From the NCBI RefSeq assembly GCF_036669915.1, contig NC_089320.1:8583733-8647732 (forward strand): DNA of 64,000 bases, read 5' to 3'. The notes below the pieces were generated by a model that saw only the letters and a program-made list of their open reading frames with translations, did no database searches and had not been told where the DNA came from. Position numbers and translations under genes: made by a program. Position 1 is the first letter of the stretch. Each line of letters begins with the position of its first letter. Source of the DNA: Pocillopora verrucosa. Its lineage: Eukaryota; Cnidaria; Anthozoa; Scleractinia; Pocilloporidae. Shown one piece after another: positions 1-11,483 of the stretch.

Positions 1-373
1 TTATGAAAATAAGAGACAGAGGGCCAGTGAGAATTCAAAAGACAATCAAGGTTGAAAATAATTCTCACTTCTCTCAAATGTGTCGATTCCAGAGAAGAAA
101 AAAGGGCTGTAGAGCAGTTTCCCCAAATTAAAATACAATAAATTAGACTCGGAATTGTTGTCTTGAAATAAATCTCTTGCAAAGTCTTTACAGGCAGGTA
201 CTTCATTTGTTTTGCTTCAACCCTTTGCACAAAAGACTTTCAAACTTGAGAAACATGCTCAGACCATGAAAGTCTACAATCAGACTGTGCCACACCCCAG
301 TGAATAAGTGCACAATTCCAATAATTTGAAAAATATGTTTTATTATCATTGTTTATCATATGTTCTCTTTTAG

Positions 374-3300
374 CAAGATGATGATTTTATGAGTGATGAT
401 TACAGCACTAGTAAACAAAATGACAGTAATACTGATGATGATGAAAATGTTAATGAAGAGGATGATGATGATGATGATGGTGATGACAAGGATGATGATG
501 ATGATGATGATGAAGATGAAGATGAAGATGATGAGGAGGTTGACACAATAGGATCTTAATAAGAACTTTTTACATTGCTTTGTAAACATCATCACTCACC
601 ATGCTTACATGTATGGTAATTGTGAAGAAGAGCTCCCCAAAAAACCTGTCGGCCGACTGTCGGTCAACTGTCGGCCGACAGTCGGCCAACAGTTGGTTGT
701 CTGTTGGCCGACAGTCGGCCGACAGACGGCCAACAGGTTTTGCCCAAAATATAGGCTACCTGTCGGCCGACAGTGGACCGACAGTCGGCCGACTGTTGGT
801 AATGTGTCGGTAACCTGTCGGTAGCTTGTCCGTGAAAGGTTAACACAAACCTTAAAGTTTTCTCTCGGTTTTCGCTTGATACAACATCCAACATGTGTAA
901 TACGTTGACAATTGACTTTCAAGATTTGGTGGCTCCTTAAGGAGCCGTTTTGTGAGTGGTGAAATATACAAGATACTTAACCTGTTGTATTAACCCTAAG
1001 TCAGTAACCTGTTGGTTAGCTGTCGGTAGACTGTCGGTAACCTGTCGGCCGACAGTTGACCGACAGTCGGCCGACAGGTTTTTTGGGGAGCTCTTCTTCA
1101 CAATTACCACATGTATTAGATAAATCCATCTATTTGTTCACAAGTAATGAAATACTCCAATCCCCCTGCCAACCAAGAAAAATAAATATCTAGCTGACAT
1201 TACTAACAGATAGCAAGGTATTAGAAATTCCACTCCAAGCCAAGGCTTTTATTTTTCATGATATTAAAAATAAAACCATGCTCTATGACTCATACATATA
1301 ATTCATAAAGTCTTAATTTGTAGGTTTTGCAGATGTTCTCTTAACACAGTTTTTCATAAATACAAATGAGTTGATAGTGGCCAATTTATTTTAGATGTTA
1401 CCCATAGAGAGGAAAGCTAAAAAGCTCGATGAGAAAAAAGCCAAAGACAAGTAAGTATATTTACCTGTAGCTCAGACATTTTAACAAAGCTAGGGGCCAA
1501 TGTTAACCATCCACTTCTGAGAGCAAAGTGTCTCTCACAAGAAAATTCAGCAGGGACTCATCAGACAAACCCAATTGTTTTTCCCACATGTGAACATCAT
1601 TGATAATGAAAACTCCAACGCTCAAAACAGGCTATAGTTTATGTACAGTATATCTTGTATATGTGTGAACTCCTAAATACTTCTTTCCAGTTAGTCCTTT
1701 TTTTTACTAATTTTAATTGTTTGAATTCAACTTTTTCTTATTGGCTGTAACTTGATGTGACATGATTATCCTTTTTCATAAGGGCCTTAGCTGAAGAAGA
1801 GCTTATGACTAACATCACTGAAACTGAAGTGTTTGTGCTGCCAAGTGGACAGGAAATAGAGAAAGAAGGTATAAACAAGCCAATTACAACAATTTACTCT
1901 TCAGTGATTACAACATGTAAAATGTTATATTGGATTGATTTTAAAAAATGGTAATCTGAAAAAATTGGAGTGAAATTTCTGCCTCACTTTTTTTTTCTTT
2001 TTAGTTATTCAAAACCACATTGTCATTACTTGTTAAACTTTATTTTCCTTTTGGTTATTCAAAACCACATTGTCATTACTTGGTAAACTTTTCTTTTCTT
2101 TTTGGTTTTTCAAAACCACATTGTCATTACTTGGTAAACTTTTCTTTTCTTTTTGGTTTTTCAAAACCACATTGTCATTACTTGGTAAACTTTTCTTTTC
2201 TTTTCTTTTTGGTTATTCAAAACCACATTGTCATTACTTGGTAAACTTTTCTTTTCTTTTTGGTTATTCAAAACCACATTGTCATTACTTGGTAAACTTT
2301 TCTTTTCCTTTTGGATATTCAAAACCACATTGTCATTACTTGGTAAACGTTATTTTCCTTTTGGATGGGACAAAGAAAAGATTCATCCTGCGCTCATGAC
2401 AAGACAAAAAACATCTTTCTCTATTTCTTTACCAAGTTAAAAACTTACCATCTCTCTAATTTCCATTACGCACATTATGCCATCAACATTGCTGATCCTA
2501 GCAGTATGTAGGACGTGTGTCATATGAACTTAATATTAGACTTGGCTCACCATGGAGTCTCTGTGGCTCAGTGGTAGAGCATCAGAGCATGAAATCTGAA
2601 GGTCTGAGGTTCAATTCCTCATGGGGACTCAGAATTTTTTCTTTGTCCCACACTTGTGACAAGACAAAAAAAATCTTTCTCTATTTCTTTACCGAGCCCA
2701 AAACTCACCATCTCTCTAATTTCTATCTTCAAACAATATGCCATCAACATTGCTGATCCTAGCAATATGCAGGACGCGTGTCATAGGAACTTCATAATAG
2801 ACCTCGCTCACCATGGAGTCTCTGTGGCTCAGTGGTAGAGCATGAGAGTGCAGAATCTGAAAGTCTGAGGTTCTATTCCTTATGGGGACTCAGAATTTTT
2901 TCTTTGTCCCACACTCATAACAAGATGAAAAACATCTTTCTCTTATTCTAATGGTGCTTTCTCTAATAGGATACTTGCATCACTTTCAATAAAAGTGTGT
3001 TTTGATTCTAAATTGGAGCAAAGGTTGATCTTGCAAATGTGATGGGAAATAAAGTGTATGGAAGTTCAAAGTGGAAATGGACTCGTATAGTAAATACTAT
3101 TATTTTTGAGTAGAGTGATAAGCTCAGATTGAAGAAACTAGACTATAAAATCTATTATTATGTTTTAGTTTACATTTTGTGTTCAAATCTCTTACTTGGT
3201 TGGTTTTTCCACAATAGACAATGTCACTCCTGAGTAAGTTGTATTGATAGATGTATTATACATTCAATTTTATCTTTTTCCTCGCAGCAAATGAACATAC

Positions 3301-6300
3301 AGATTTAGCTTTGATCAATCAAAGAATCAGGGATAACATACAAGCACTCAACAACTTTAATACAACACGTGAACCTGGCAGGTAATAGACAGAGATTTCA
3401 TCAATTCTTGGAATAAGTTAAAGAAGGCTGTTCATCAGGACATCATGTTTAACATTTCTCGGCCTTTGTTTCCAAATACTGGTGCAACTAGAAAATAGCT
3501 TTAAATGCAGCGTGACCAAGTTAACTGACCCTTGGAAAAATGGCAGTAGAATGGTTTTCTTGCTTAAATGGAAGATGGGTGCCCCGGGTAACCAGGGTCT
3601 TTCACTTTAGACAGCTAGCCCCTAGATAGGACATTGCCCTTGTGGTTGACAAATTTCTTGGTTGAACACTCAACTTATATCAGCTCCAATTAAATCCAAG
3701 GAAGGGAAAACAACATGTGGGGGTTGGGAAGGGGAATGTGGGAAAACTTCTAATAGCACTCTATACTACTGGTGACTTTATTAAACTTTTTGAGAACTCA
3801 AAGGTGCCAGCTGTAAGGGAGGTCTGATTGATGTTTCATGTTAGCATACACTTGTGATGATGATCCCCATACCCAGAAGTAGTCTACTTAAAGCTTGTTG
3901 AGGTTAACTTTGTTTAATTGTCCTTTGAGTTGTCTTAGAAAAATGGCAAGTTGACATTCATGTTAGTTTTTATTTTTTTTCAATGAAATGTTTTTGTATG
4001 ATCCAAGTCGATACAACTTGATATACTATTAGACCAATTTTTAAACATATCATTCTGAATATAGGTAAGGAACTGTTTTTTAACCAGAAAAGCTGTTGCA
4101 GATTTTTAACTTTTTTTTACTCTCAGTTTTCAAGTAATTATCCTTCAGTTATAGAAATGTTTACATTGCTCACCTACAGGTCACGACAGGAATATGTGGA
4201 ACTACTTCTTAGTGACCTTTGTAAATACTATAGTTATGGAAAATTTCTGATGGAGAAATTTATGGACCTTTTCCCCATAAATGAGGTAACAGAGCTATAA
4301 CTTCCTTGATTGAATCTAACCAGGTGGCATATTAAATACATTAATGATTTACAACCTGCAGTAAAATAAACATGTACAGGGAGATTAGCAATAACAGTAC
4401 TGTGGCCTCTAATTCAATATTATTGTGTTCTCACCTTCATCGCTCTACTTTGTGGTGTTTGACAGTTTTGTTAATTTGTGACAAGTTAGCTGGTGTAAAG
4501 TATAGTCTGTGTGGTGGTAGCTAGGAGCAAACCCTGAACATATTGATGACAGAGATCAGATACCTACTCATTATATTTTGATAAGCTATGACAGAGGAAC
4601 AACCCACCCACCAGCCTGTTATTGAGCATGACCCTTATACAGTCAGGCAAACATTTGAAATGTTGAAATCACATGTTTAAAATATTTCAAAAAGTTTAGG
4701 ACTAACCTCATGCTAAAAGCTCTTGGTTTTAATATTTGTTGATGCCTTCTTAGTTGGTAGAATTCCTTGAGGCAAATGAAGTTCAGAGGCCCATCACTAT
4801 TAGAACAAATACATTGAAGTCGAGAAGAAGAGATCTTGCACAGGTTGGTTAATTTAGTCAACAGGTTTAGTGGTAGATTTTTGCAGTTGACTGAAAGACA
4901 ACTATATTCTTTATTTGAGTGTCACTGGAGGATCAGAGTTAGTATTGTTTATAGAAAAGGAACCAAATATATTACTGATATAATATGTCAAGTGGTCATG
5001 CAACTTTATTACATCCATTTTGAAATTACTGGTGATCCTTGCAATTTGATTGGTTCTCAGCAGTGCAATTTTTTTCTTGAATCACAATTTTTTCTCTAAA
5101 TTGGATCTTCTTTTTTCAAGCCAATGAGAAAGCAATGCTGAAACAAAACAATCAATACAACTTTCAAGATTTGTTAACTAAATGTTACTAAATCAAATTG
5201 AAGAGATAAGAATTAAAAAATCTGAAGTCATTGAGTGGCAAAATTTTGCTTCTTTTGTCACCAACATTTTTCTTGTTTTATGAAAAAATCGATGAACTTG
5301 CTTTCTGTATCTGCCTTTTTTAAAACCTTTCAACCCCTAAGAGTGCAAAGCATTTTATTTTCCCTTAAAATATTACCCCTGAACAAAGAAAATGATCATC
5401 GACTAAAGAAGCTCTTGATTGTTGAAAAAATTACCCTTGTCACTACCTTAGGAAACCTATGGATATCAGTATGGAGAATATGGATATTGACATTAGGGAG
5501 TAAAGGGTTTAAAAACCAGATCAGTACTGTATCAATTAAATTGTGCTTTTTCAAATGGATGTTCAGTAATGAAGTGGTAATGGAACTTTGTAGTTTGCAA
5601 TTTTGGTCTGCATCATACTGAGTCTTGTGATTTCAAATTAGGTCACTAGCAATTCAGTTTTGAAATCAAGCATTTAATTTTAGACCAAAGTGTACTCCAC
5701 TCAGTTGAATTAGCATTTTTAACCATTACAATTATTTGTACAGTGCTCTTTCTGAAAAACATATCAGAGGTAGTACTAGAATTGATATAAAATACTTATC
5801 ACTTTTCATTTGTTTAACCCTCTAGGCCCTTATAAACCGTGGGGTAAATTTAGACCCAATTGGCAAATGGTCTAAGGTTGGACTTGTTGTCTATGACTCT
5901 TCTGTACCAATTGGTAAGGAATATAATAGAGACACATAATTTTGATATAATTTTGATGATCAAAATTAATCCAAATTTTAATTATCAATTTAAGAAATTT
6001 TATTCTTCAATTTTTCTTGAGAGAAAGCTCTAAGTGAGCTATTCGCAAAACTTCTAGTATCACAGGGACTGTAATTATTAATCAGATCTTTCAAACCTGC
6101 TTTAACATAAGCAGGAAAATGGTGCATATTTGAATAACTTATTCAGAAAGTCAGATGCGTATCATTTTGCAACTTTCTTTCACATGTTATTGCAGAATGT
6201 CAATCTGAACACATAAATTTAAACTTTAGACAATTTTGTATTTCCTTGATTGTTTGTTAATCCCAAATTGGTCAACACTTGAAAGTGGCAAAATATTTCA

Positions 6301-9300
6301 CAACTCAGTCTCACAAATCCAATATGCTGGTCAAGGAAAAATTCATTAAAATAATCAATCTTCAACATCACTTTACTATTACCATTTGTTTTCTGTAATT
6401 TTCCAGCAATCAATAGAGAAAGAAGTATTGTTTGAACTGTGTTGTATTTAAATCTCCAATTTCAAATTTTTTATTTTTTCAATGGTCAAAATCACAGCAT
6501 ACAATTTTTTTTTTTTTTTATTATTTTTTACTAAATACATATCAGTATATAACCTTTTTGTTTATTAAAACATCTTTTACGTAGGAGCCACCCCAGAATA
6601 TCTAGCAGGACACTACATGTTGCAAGGGGCATCATCAATGCTCCCAGTTATGGCCTTGGCTCCTCAGGAGAAAGAACGGGTATTAGACATGTGTGCAGCT
6701 CCTGGTGGCAAAACTACATACATAGGTAAAAGCTATGTTGCAGAGATAAAACTTAAGCTTATTACAGCATTTAATTATTGATTTACATACTGAAATGTCA
6801 ATTCAATGCTGAAAGAAAAATGTCCTTCATGATTTCATGAATTTTTCTCTTTATTTCTCTCTTTCTTTTTTCCATTTTCCATTTTTGGTTCTTTCAGCAT
6901 CACTCCTAAAGAACACTGGACTGGTGGTTGCAAATGATGCTAAAAAGGAAAGAACAAAAGCTTTAGTTGCTAATATTCATAGATTAGGTGAGTTTGTAAC
7001 AATTAACTTTAATTTGGACACAGTGCTTTGTATTAATCATACAACACATGTAGGACCAATGTGCTGATCAATCCAAAGCTTCAACATCCCCCCATCCCCT
7101 GGGGCATTTTCCCTCCAGGTCAAAATTTGTGTTCAAGTGCTCCACCCAACTTTTTGTGAAAGGCCCTGCACCCTGCCATGATCTTGGGCCAATATTTCTT
7201 AATACGGCCCTTGTACTTGGTTAGTGAGAAGTTGATACTTAAGATTTCATTTCATCCACACAGAAAGGAACAGGAATCTGGTTACAAGTATTTTTGGAGA
7301 GGAATTTTTAACTAGCACCTTTGTGATCCTCCCTTAGAATGATGCCTTATCTTGTTACTACTTCATAGTTTGAACTTACTGTACAGTTATTTTAATTCAT
7401 TTCTTTGTGAGACTTTTCAATGTTGACCATTAATTTGTTTCCTTTTCTAGGAATAAGTAACACCTTGGTTTGTCATTATGATGGTCGAGCATTTCCAAAG
7501 GTATGAAGTATATGATTATGTAAAACTCTCAAGCCTCAATATTTTGCTAAGTCCTTTGCTTCACTTTTTAAGGTTGTAACTGACTCCACATGTCAAATCC
7601 TTTTGAGAATGGGGTCAAATCCTTGATTGGTGATAAAATAAAGGTGATAAAGTAAAGGTTTTGGCCTCAACTACAGTCATGGTCAGACTTGTAGTTTTGA
7701 TTATTGTTTAAACTACTGAGTTGATTCAGAACCTATAAAATTGAATAACCAGTATTTAGATACCTGCTTATATGTGCTGGTGTTGTCTTTTTCTTTTTAA
7801 GCTCATTGTGGGGTTAGTTGGACATATCATTTATTTCTACAACTGAGTGAGGTGTGTCTCTTCCTCTGCTGTAGCTGTACTCCCATAATTTTGGCATTCC
7901 TGATTAAACATTCTTCACTTTCAGGTAATGGCAGGTTTTGACCGTGTTCTTCTTGATGCCCCATGCAGTGGAACAGGAGTCATATCAAAGGATCAGTCTG
8001 TTAAAATCAATAAGGTTTGTCTTTCTCTATTAATAATTATTATTGATTGTATTTTATGTGTTAAGTTCACATAAACTGATTATTGGTACTTAAACAGATT
8101 TTTGTACATAACTATTTCTTTCCATTTGATCATGTTGCATAAAATGAGATAACTTTGGTTCTGTGTATGTGCCATTTTTTTCACATATATTGTAAGGAAT
8201 AATGATAATAATAACAACAGTGATAACAATATCAATAATGAACAATTGTTTAAGAAATTGGAAGTAGACATGCATTACTTTCTCTTATACTCAAGGTAAA
8301 TAATTTATTGATTCTTATTATTCTGTCAATGTACCAAAAAAATGGATCAGAATCTAAGTACTGAATAGCACACTTTTTTGCAAATCACTTGAGAGCTAGT
8401 GAATCAGCATGTGCAAAAAGTGCTATACACCTTTGTGGTGTATACTGTTAACAAATATTTTAACGAGATTGGTTAACCCATTGGGTCTCAAAACACTGCT
8501 TTTATCAAGTTCCTGTAGATTAAACTAGTTGTCAACTAAGAGATGAAGAATGGGATAAGATAAAAACGCTTAAAAGAATTCTTCATTTGTTTCAAAAAGT
8601 TCATTAATACTTTCTTGAATTAAAGTTCAAGTTCAGTTCAGAGTTCATTGAAATTGTGGCTCCTTGATGTTATCACCTTAAAAAATATATATATTAAACC
8701 CTTAGCCTGTTTTTTTTCATAAGTTTTTTCTGTGTTTTGTTATTTAGACTGAGAAAGATATTCATCGGTGTTCTCATATTCAGAAAGAACTCATTCTGTC
8801 TGCTATTGATGCTACAGATGCTAAGTCATCAAGTGGTGGATATATTGTTTACTCCACCTGTTCTGTTTTGGTAAGTGTTCATTGCACTGCTTAATAACTC
8901 AGCCATTTCAAACAGAAGTTTATTTGGCAGTCATGAGTTGTGCTTTTGTATCAGTTAGACACTTAGAAATGTCTAAAGAGAGCTTTTTGCTAAGACCTTA
9001 ATAGTAGAGCTTGCAGAGCATAGCTCCATAATTATACAAAATAGTAGTAACCCATCAAGCCAAAAAAATTTGGATGTACAACCCTATGACCGTACAACCA
9101 TTCAAGGTGCTACTTTTAACATGTGTGATCAAATGTACCACACCAACGCCATGGCTTTATCCAGTAGTCCAGTGGTCAGTGCACTGGCCGGGGCAAGGCA
9201 TTGTGCCCTTGAGACATGCAGGGAAAAAAAAAATGCAAGCTCTGCTTTTAGGCTTGGCTAAATCTACATATTATAGTTGACTGTCAACTAGAAGCCGTCT

Positions 9301-11483
9301 ATAATATTCATTACTCCTACACTATTCAAATTCTACATCAAGAAAATTATTATGAACCTTTGATTGACTAAGTTATCAGTTGAAATCTCTAGGTTAGTAG
9401 AGGTTGTATTTTTTTGTTTCGGCTTTATGGATCAGTGTATTGTCTTTGCCCTTCATAATAACTCAGCCATTTTTAACAGAAGTATTCTGGGCAGTTGTTA
9501 GTTGTGCCTTTGTTTCAATTAGACAGTTAATAATGTCTAATGAGAGTTCTGTTCTGAGATCATAAAATAATTGACTGTCAACTAAAAGTTAATAAATATG
9601 GATGATTGTTCACCACCAACTTGAAGGTGGTCACCTGTCAAGGTGAAAGGGCTAATGTTTGAAAATTCCATAATGCTCAATATTCACTCTCCTTCATCGT
9701 TCAAATTCTATATCCAGGCATTTACTGAGAACCTTTGATTGACTTAGTTACAAAATGAATGTTGAAATCACTAGGTTAGTAAAGGGTATATTAGTTTGCA
9801 ATAGCTGGGGGGATCAGTATGTTTCATAGTCTCAAATAGGCTAAAAATGTTGCTCCATAGGTCTTTAACCAATTACAGTTGTACCAATATTATATATGTT
9901 ATGATATTTCAACAATAATGATCATTTTCAACAGATAGAAGAAAATGAGGCTGTGATTGATTATGCTCTCAGCAAAAGACACGTAAAACTGGTATCCACT
10001 GGGTTGGACTTTGGCCAAGAAGGATTTTCAAAGTAAAATCAACTTGAAATTCTTTTGTCTTAAGTTATTGAAATTAATACTGTACCAGCAGGTATGGAGC
10101 TGTTTGATGTGACAATCTTGTTTTCTAGAACTAAGACTAAGATTTAAACAGAGAGATCATGGTTTGGGCTTGTCATTTGTCTCCCACAAAGTGGGTAGAC
10201 CAGAAAGAAACCCTGGGATAAATTTAGGGTGTAGACTCAGCACTTATCACACAGCTAATCACAGAACTGGTAACTTTGAAATGAAGTGACAAAACTGTGG
10301 CAATGGACTTTGCATGGTTCAAGTGAGTTCAAAGTAGAGTAGATCATATATGGCTTCACTCCATTTCATTTGACAAAAATTAATGGAATTTGGCAGTAAC
10401 ATTGTTTTCCAAAGTAATTAAATTTGCACAAATAAGGACCCCCTATTTTGTCAGCCAACTGTCAATCAATAGTCGGCCAACAGACAGCCGACAGATGGCA
10501 GACAGTTGGCCAACAGCTGACCGACAGTATCTTTTGGGAACTGTCCTTCACTTTTACTGGCGGATAAATGAAATCGAACCAATTTGGGCAAGTTTCACTA
10601 GCTAATGTAAAAAAGTGAGCAAAAGCTGTAGTAGCTATTGAGAGTACAGTGCAAGGTATCTTTTTAAAATGACTTTTCCCCTATTCATGTAGGTTAAAAA
10701 GAAGCAATAGATAGGTAAATGTTTATGATCATTTCAGTTTATGACCCACCAAAAGGTTACCAACAAGTTACCGACAGGTTGCCAACAGGTCACCAACTGT
10801 CAGCCAACTGTTGGCAAAAACTTTTGTCTGAAACATAACAAAAGCTGTTGGCGGACTGTTGGCCAACTGTCAGCCGATTACTGGCCAACTGTCGGCCAAT
10901 TACTGGCCAACTGTCGACTGATTACTGGCCAACTGTTGGCCGACAGACAGCCTACAGTCAGCTGATAGCTGGCCAACAATATTTTTCAAAACTGTCCTTC
11001 ACTTTTACCCAAAATTGTATTACACTCAGAAAACAATTTCTAAATCATAGAACCCCTTCACTGACCAGGGTTTTTAGTAACTGTTACGAAAAAAAAACAG
11101 AAAAAGAAAAAGAAAGAAAAAAACAGAAAAAGAAACAGCAAGTCAGTAGACCACAGTCACATCCTCTTGAGTTCCAGATTATTATTTTAGCAGTTCTTGT
11201 TAGCTTGCAGCTGGTGTCCCTGGCCACACAACTTTTGTTTCATCTTTACCTTAACCACAAATTTTCACTCAGTGACATTATACCAACCCAAGTATAACAA
11301 GTAGAAGTAGTTTGACTGATGCTTGGTTATTACAATTTCTCTCCTAGGTTCAGGGGAAAACATTTCCATCCTTCCTTAAAATTGAGCAAGAGATTTTTCC
11401 CTCACACTCACAACATGGATGGATTTTATGTTGCCAAGTTGAAAAAATATTCCAACAAAATTTCTCCTCAAGGTAAAAAGTGA
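374..11483 (+). CDS. NOP2: NOP2/NSUN1-type 25S/28S rRNA (cytosine-C5)-methyltransferase, N-terminus outside window
   Basis: Nucleolar enzyme that methylates a cytosine of large-subunit rRNA with AdoMet and is needed for 60S assembly (family knowledge). Exons by splice signal and phase: 374-538, 1395-1450, 1783-1868, 3288-3381, 4180-4285, 4754-4843, 5826-5913, 6585-6725, 6898-6987, 7451-7500, 7925-8014, 8748-8870, 9935-10032, 11348-11483. They join in frame into 470 visible residues. The first is a poly-Asp/Glu exon. Then come [10 protein letters not shown], the NOP2 helical region, [20 protein letters not shown], AdoMet motif [11 protein letters not shown], motif [10 protein letters not shown] with its Cys, motif VI YSTCS with the catalytic Cys, and [20 protein letters not shown]. 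The ORF closes with KISPQGKK and a stop, so the long Lys-rich tail of the human protein is absent unless a further exon exists. Bases 1-50 may hold part of an upstream exon. Confidence 0.95.
614..1109. mobile_element. TIR element (MITE-like) built of CTGTCGGCCGACAG palindromes
   Basis: Inverted ends of about 65 bp begin with TGGTAATTGTGAAG at 614 and mirror 1109. Both run through GAGCTCCCCAAAAAACC into clusters of the palindrome CTGTCGGCCGACAG and variants (640-835 and 1010-1080). The element is flanked by CATGTA at 608-613 and 1110-1115, a possible 6-bp target duplication. It lies in a NOP2 intron and has no transposase ORF; open frames across it are by-products of the repeats. The superfamily is not recognised. 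Confidence 0.8.
2003..2370 (+). repeat. 51-bp minisatellite, about 7 copies
   Basis: The core CAAAACCACATTGTCATTAC starts at 2010, 2060, 2111, 2162, 2218, 2269 and 2320. The step is therefore about 51 bp, with one 56-bp unit that gained a TTTTC. Each core is followed by TTGGTAAACTTTTCTTTTC. It lies in the NOP2 intron between 1869 and 3287. Copies are nearly identical, suggesting recent expansion. Confidence 0.92.
2390..2935 (+). repeat. Tandem tRNA-derived SINE, about 2 units of 260 bp
   Basis: Two tRNA-like heads at about 2554-2626 and 2817-2889 carry A box GTGGCTCAGTGG and B box GGTTCAATTCC (GGTTCTATTCC in the second). In the first, the T-arm is perfect and the acceptor stem GAGTCTC/GGGACTC closes with one G-U pair, but the anticodon loop has about 8 bases. 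Each head is followed by CAGAATTTTTTCTTTGTCCC, and the next unit starts at a shared GACAAGACAAAAA (2398, 2658, about 2919). This is a head-to-tail Pol III retroposon in a NOP2 intron, not a working tRNA gene. Confidence 0.8.
10440..11010. repeat. Two clusters of CTGTCGGCC(A/G)ACAG-type palindromic repeats
   Basis: Blocks at 10440-10530 and 10745-10975 hold many diverged copies of CTGT(C/T)GGCC(A/G)ACAG, the motif that forms the element at 614-1109. Each block ends in the same string, ACTGTCCTTCACTTTTAC (10540 and 10990), so the two are direct copies of one element end. They lie in the last NOP2 intron. No coding potential is seen. Confidence 0.7.

Noticed and set aside
356-595. Minus-strand Ile/Phe-rich ORF
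   Set aside because: Antisense of the acidic GAT-repeat exon of NOP2.
605-922. Overlapping ORFs of 70-105 codons on both strands
   Set aside because: They arise from the GC-rich palindromic repeats of the TIR element and have no family match or splice context.
2003-2370. Regularly spaced repeats that could suggest a CRISPR array
   Set aside because: The whole 51-bp unit is repeated with no unique spacers, and the setting is an animal intron.
5235-5621. 128-codon plus-strand ORF
   Set aside because: It lies in a NOP2 intron, lacks splice-consistent ends and domain features, and reads as AT-rich low-complexity chance sequence.
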